The notes below the pieces were generated by a model. It was given only the letters and a program-made list of their open reading frames with translations. It was not told the origin of the DNA and did no database searches. A DNA stretch of 25,190 nt, taken from the NCBI GenBank assembly GCA_046727895.1, contig JBKPDM010000394.1, positions 1 through 25,190 on the forward strand. Direction: 5' to 3'. Shown here one piece after another: positions 23,730 to 25,190 of this stretch. The translations under genes were made by a program, and so were the position numbers. The DNA is from DATAOG01 sp046727895 (GTDB lineage: Bacteria > Pseudomonadota > Alphaproteobacteria > Geminicoccales > Geminicoccaceae). Position 1 is the first letter of the stretch. Every line of letters starts with the position of its first letter.

Positions 23730-24431
23730 GTGAACCTGCCCGACTATCTGCTGCGCGCCATTGTGCCGATCCACCGCGCCGGCTGGCCGTTCATCGCCGG
23801 CGGGCTGGTCGCGGCTGTCCTGCTCGGTCTGCTCGCTCGGCCGCTGTTCTGGCTCGGTCTTCTGCTCACGGCTTGGATGGCCTATTTCTTCCGCGATCCG
23901 CCGCGGGTGACGCCCCAGGACGAGGGGCTCGTGGTCAGCCCGGCGGATGGCGTGATCCAGGCGATCGCCGCGCGCCGGCCGCCACCGGAGCTCGAGCTCG
24001 GCGAGACGCCCCGGACCTGCATCAGCGTGTTCCTGAACGTCTTCGACGTGCACGTGAACCGCGCGCCGATCGGTGGCCGCATCACCCGGCGCGCCTATCA
24101 CCCTGGCAAGTTTCTGAATGCGGCCGACGACAAGGCTTCGGATGCCAACGAGCGGCAGTCCTTCCGGATCGAGACGGCTCAGGGCGACGTGTTCGGTCTG
24201 GTGCAGATCGCCGGGCTCGTCGCGCGCCGCATCGTCGGCTCAGTCGAGGAGGGTAACGTCGTGCGCGCGGGCGAGCGGGTCGGGCTGATCCGCTTCGGCA
24301 GCCGCTGCGACGTCTATCTGCCCGATGGCATGGTCCCGCTGGTCGCCCTCGGCCAGCGGGCAATCGCGGGGGAGACCGTGCTCGCCGACGGCCGGCGCAA
24401 TCAGGCGCCAAGCGAGTGGAGGCGAAGCTGA
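23730..24431 (+). CDS. psd: Phosphatidylserine decarboxylase proenzyme, short alphaproteobacterial type
   Basis: A 233-residue enzyme of the short PSD class. It converts phosphatidylserine to phosphatidylethanolamine at the inner membrane. Hydrophobic segments near 15-50 anchor it. FFRDPPRVTPQDEGLVVSPA, FLNVFDVHVNRAPIGGRITR and YHPGKFLNAADDKASDANER are conserved family blocks. RFGSRCDVYLP contains the self-cleavage site Gly190-Ser191, where Ser191 becomes the pyruvoyl group of the small subunit. The start is GTG at 23730, with GAAGGAAG about 7 bases upstream. Its TGA overlaps the ATG of the pssA gene by one base (TGATG), the classic coupling of the two steps of phosphatidylethanolamine synthesis. 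Confidence 0.94.
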   Translation: MNLPDYLLRAIVPIHRAGWPFIAGGLVAAVLLGLLARPLFWLGLLLTAWMAYFFRDPPRVTPQDEGLVVSPADGVIQAIAARRPPPELELGETPRTCISVFLNVFDVHVNRAPIGGRITRRAYHPGKFLNAADDKASDANERQSFRIETAQGDVFGLVQIAGLVARRIVGSVEEGNVVRAGERVGLIRFGSRCDVYLPDGMVPLVALGQRAIAGETVLADGRRNQAPSEWRRS

Positions 24432-25190
24432 TGCTGCCGAGAGGCGGACGCAGGCGGCGCCGGGCGAGGCGTCCGGGCCGGCAGCCGCTGATTCACCTCC
24501 TGCCCAACATGTTCACGGTGATGTGCCTTTGCGCCGGCCTCAGCTCGATCCGCTATGCGCTCGATCAGCGCTTCGAGCTCGCCGTGGCGCTGATGGTCCT
24601 CGCCGGCATCTTCGATGGTCTCGACGGCCGCTCGGCACGGCTGCTCAAGATCTCCTCCAGGCTCGGCGCCGAGCTCGACTCGCTCGCCGACTTTCTGAGC
24701 TTCGGCGTGGCGCCGGCGATGCTGGTCTATCTCTGGTCGCTCAATCAGGTGAAGGCGATCGGCTGGGCCCTGGTGCTGCTGTTCGCGACCTGCTCCGCAC
24801 TCCGCCTTGCCCGCTTCAACACCGAGCTCGAGGACCCCGATCGCCCGGCCTGGATGTCGCGCTTCTTCACCGGCATGCCGGCGCCCGCCGCGGCCGGCTG
24901 CGCGATCATCCCGCTGCTCCTCTCGTTCGCGCTCGAGGCGAGCTGGCCGCGCATCTGGGCGCTCAACGCCGCGGTCGTGCTCTGCGTCGCGCTCTTGATG
25001 GTGAGCCGCATCCCGACCTTCTCGATCAAGACGGTCGTGGTGCGGATCAAGCCCGAGTGGGTCCTGCCGACCCTGATCTTCGTCGGCCTGTTCGTGGCCG
25101 CGCTGCTGAGCGCGCCCTGGCACGCGCTGCTCGCGGTCGGCGTGGTCTACCTCGGCAGCCTGCCGGTCGGCTGGTGGGTCGCCTACCGGC
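24431..25190 (+). CDS. pssA: CDP-diacylglycerol--serine O-phosphatidyltransferase (3' truncated by window)
   Basis: The frame from ATG 24431 stays open to the window edge; 253 residues are visible, so nearly all of a typical 250-290-residue enzyme is present. After a very arginine-rich N-terminus (residues 4-17), LIHLLPNMFTVMCLCAGLSS begins the membrane domain. FDGLDGRSARLLKISSRLG and then AELDSLAD (61-87) are the CDP-alcohol phosphotransferase motif with all key residues: Asp62, Asp65, Gly66, Ala69, Arg70, Gly79, Asp83 and Asp87. Later hydrophobic helices match the family. It makes phosphatidylserine from CDP-diacylglycerol and serine, the substrate of the preceding decarboxylase, with which it overlaps by one base. 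Confidence 0.94.
   Translation, partial: MLPRGGRRRRRARRPGRQPLIHLLPNMFTVMCLCAGLSSIRYALDQRFELAVALMVLAGIFDGLDGRSARLLKISSRLGAELDSLADFLSFGVAPAMLVYLWSLNQVKAIGWALVLLFATCSALRLARFNTELEDPDRPAWMSRFFTGMPAPAAAGCAIIPLLLSFALEASWPRIWALNAAVVLCVALLMVSRIPTFSIKTVVVRIKPEWVLPTLIFVGLFVAALLSAPWHALLAVGVVYLGSLPVGWWVAYR

Noticed and set aside
24401..25123. A 240-codon minus-strand open frame at the right end
   Set aside because: It mirrors the pssA gene, which has the complete CDP-alcohol phosphotransferase motif on the plus strand.

Overview
This is a GC-rich chromosomal segment of a Gram-negative bacterium, most likely an alphaproteobacterium, possibly of the Rhodospirillales type. The evidence is the high GC3, the psd-pssA pair coding for phosphatidylethanolamine synthesis, a bactofilin, and a class III cyclase with a TVIGPAVN motif of the kind common in alphaproteobacteria. 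The taxonomic call is inference. The window holds 21 protein-coding loci, two of them broken. I saw no tRNA, rRNA, CRISPR array, insertion sequence or integrase.

Left part (1-5823): the 3' end of a quinone oxidoreductase-like gene and a macro-domain gene run rightwards. They meet a Na+/phosphate cotransporter gene head-on, and the two stop codons abut inside a TGATCA palindrome. The cotransporter is interrupted by one in-frame TAG. Next come a bactofilin and a CysZ/EI24-like membrane protein, both on the minus strand, and then a divergently transcribed adenosine kinase-like sugar kinase.

Centre (5849-15736, minus strand): eight genes form one tightly packed transcription unit, with 4-base ATGA overlaps or near-abutting junctions at most steps. 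In transcription order they are a MurG-like glycosyltransferase, two GT4-type glycosyltransferases, a histidine phosphatase, a second MurG-like glycosyltransferase, a NodB-like deacetylase, a double-NBD peptide-type ABC ATPase, and a family 5 solute-binding protein. No permease gene accompanies the last two.

Right part (15938-25190, plus strand): an O-antigen ligase/polymerase-like gene is broken by one clear and one probable frameshift. It is followed by an unusual 879-residue ABC protein with degenerate ATPase motifs and a large internally repeated insertion, a single-domain cyclic-nucleotide-binding protein, a class III nucleotide cyclase, an FkbM methyltransferase and a nucleotide-sugar dehydrogenase. 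Phosphatidylserine decarboxylase and phosphatidylserine synthase (cut by the window edge) close the window.

Taken together, 9.6-23.6 kb reads as a surface-glycan locus: sugar activation, glycosyl transfer, deacetylation, methylation and polymerisation. The most interesting part is the ABC / cNMP-binding / cyclase trio at 17298-21655. Its gene order suggests a transport-like membrane protein controlled by a cyclic nucleotide made by its own operon. That functional link is inference.
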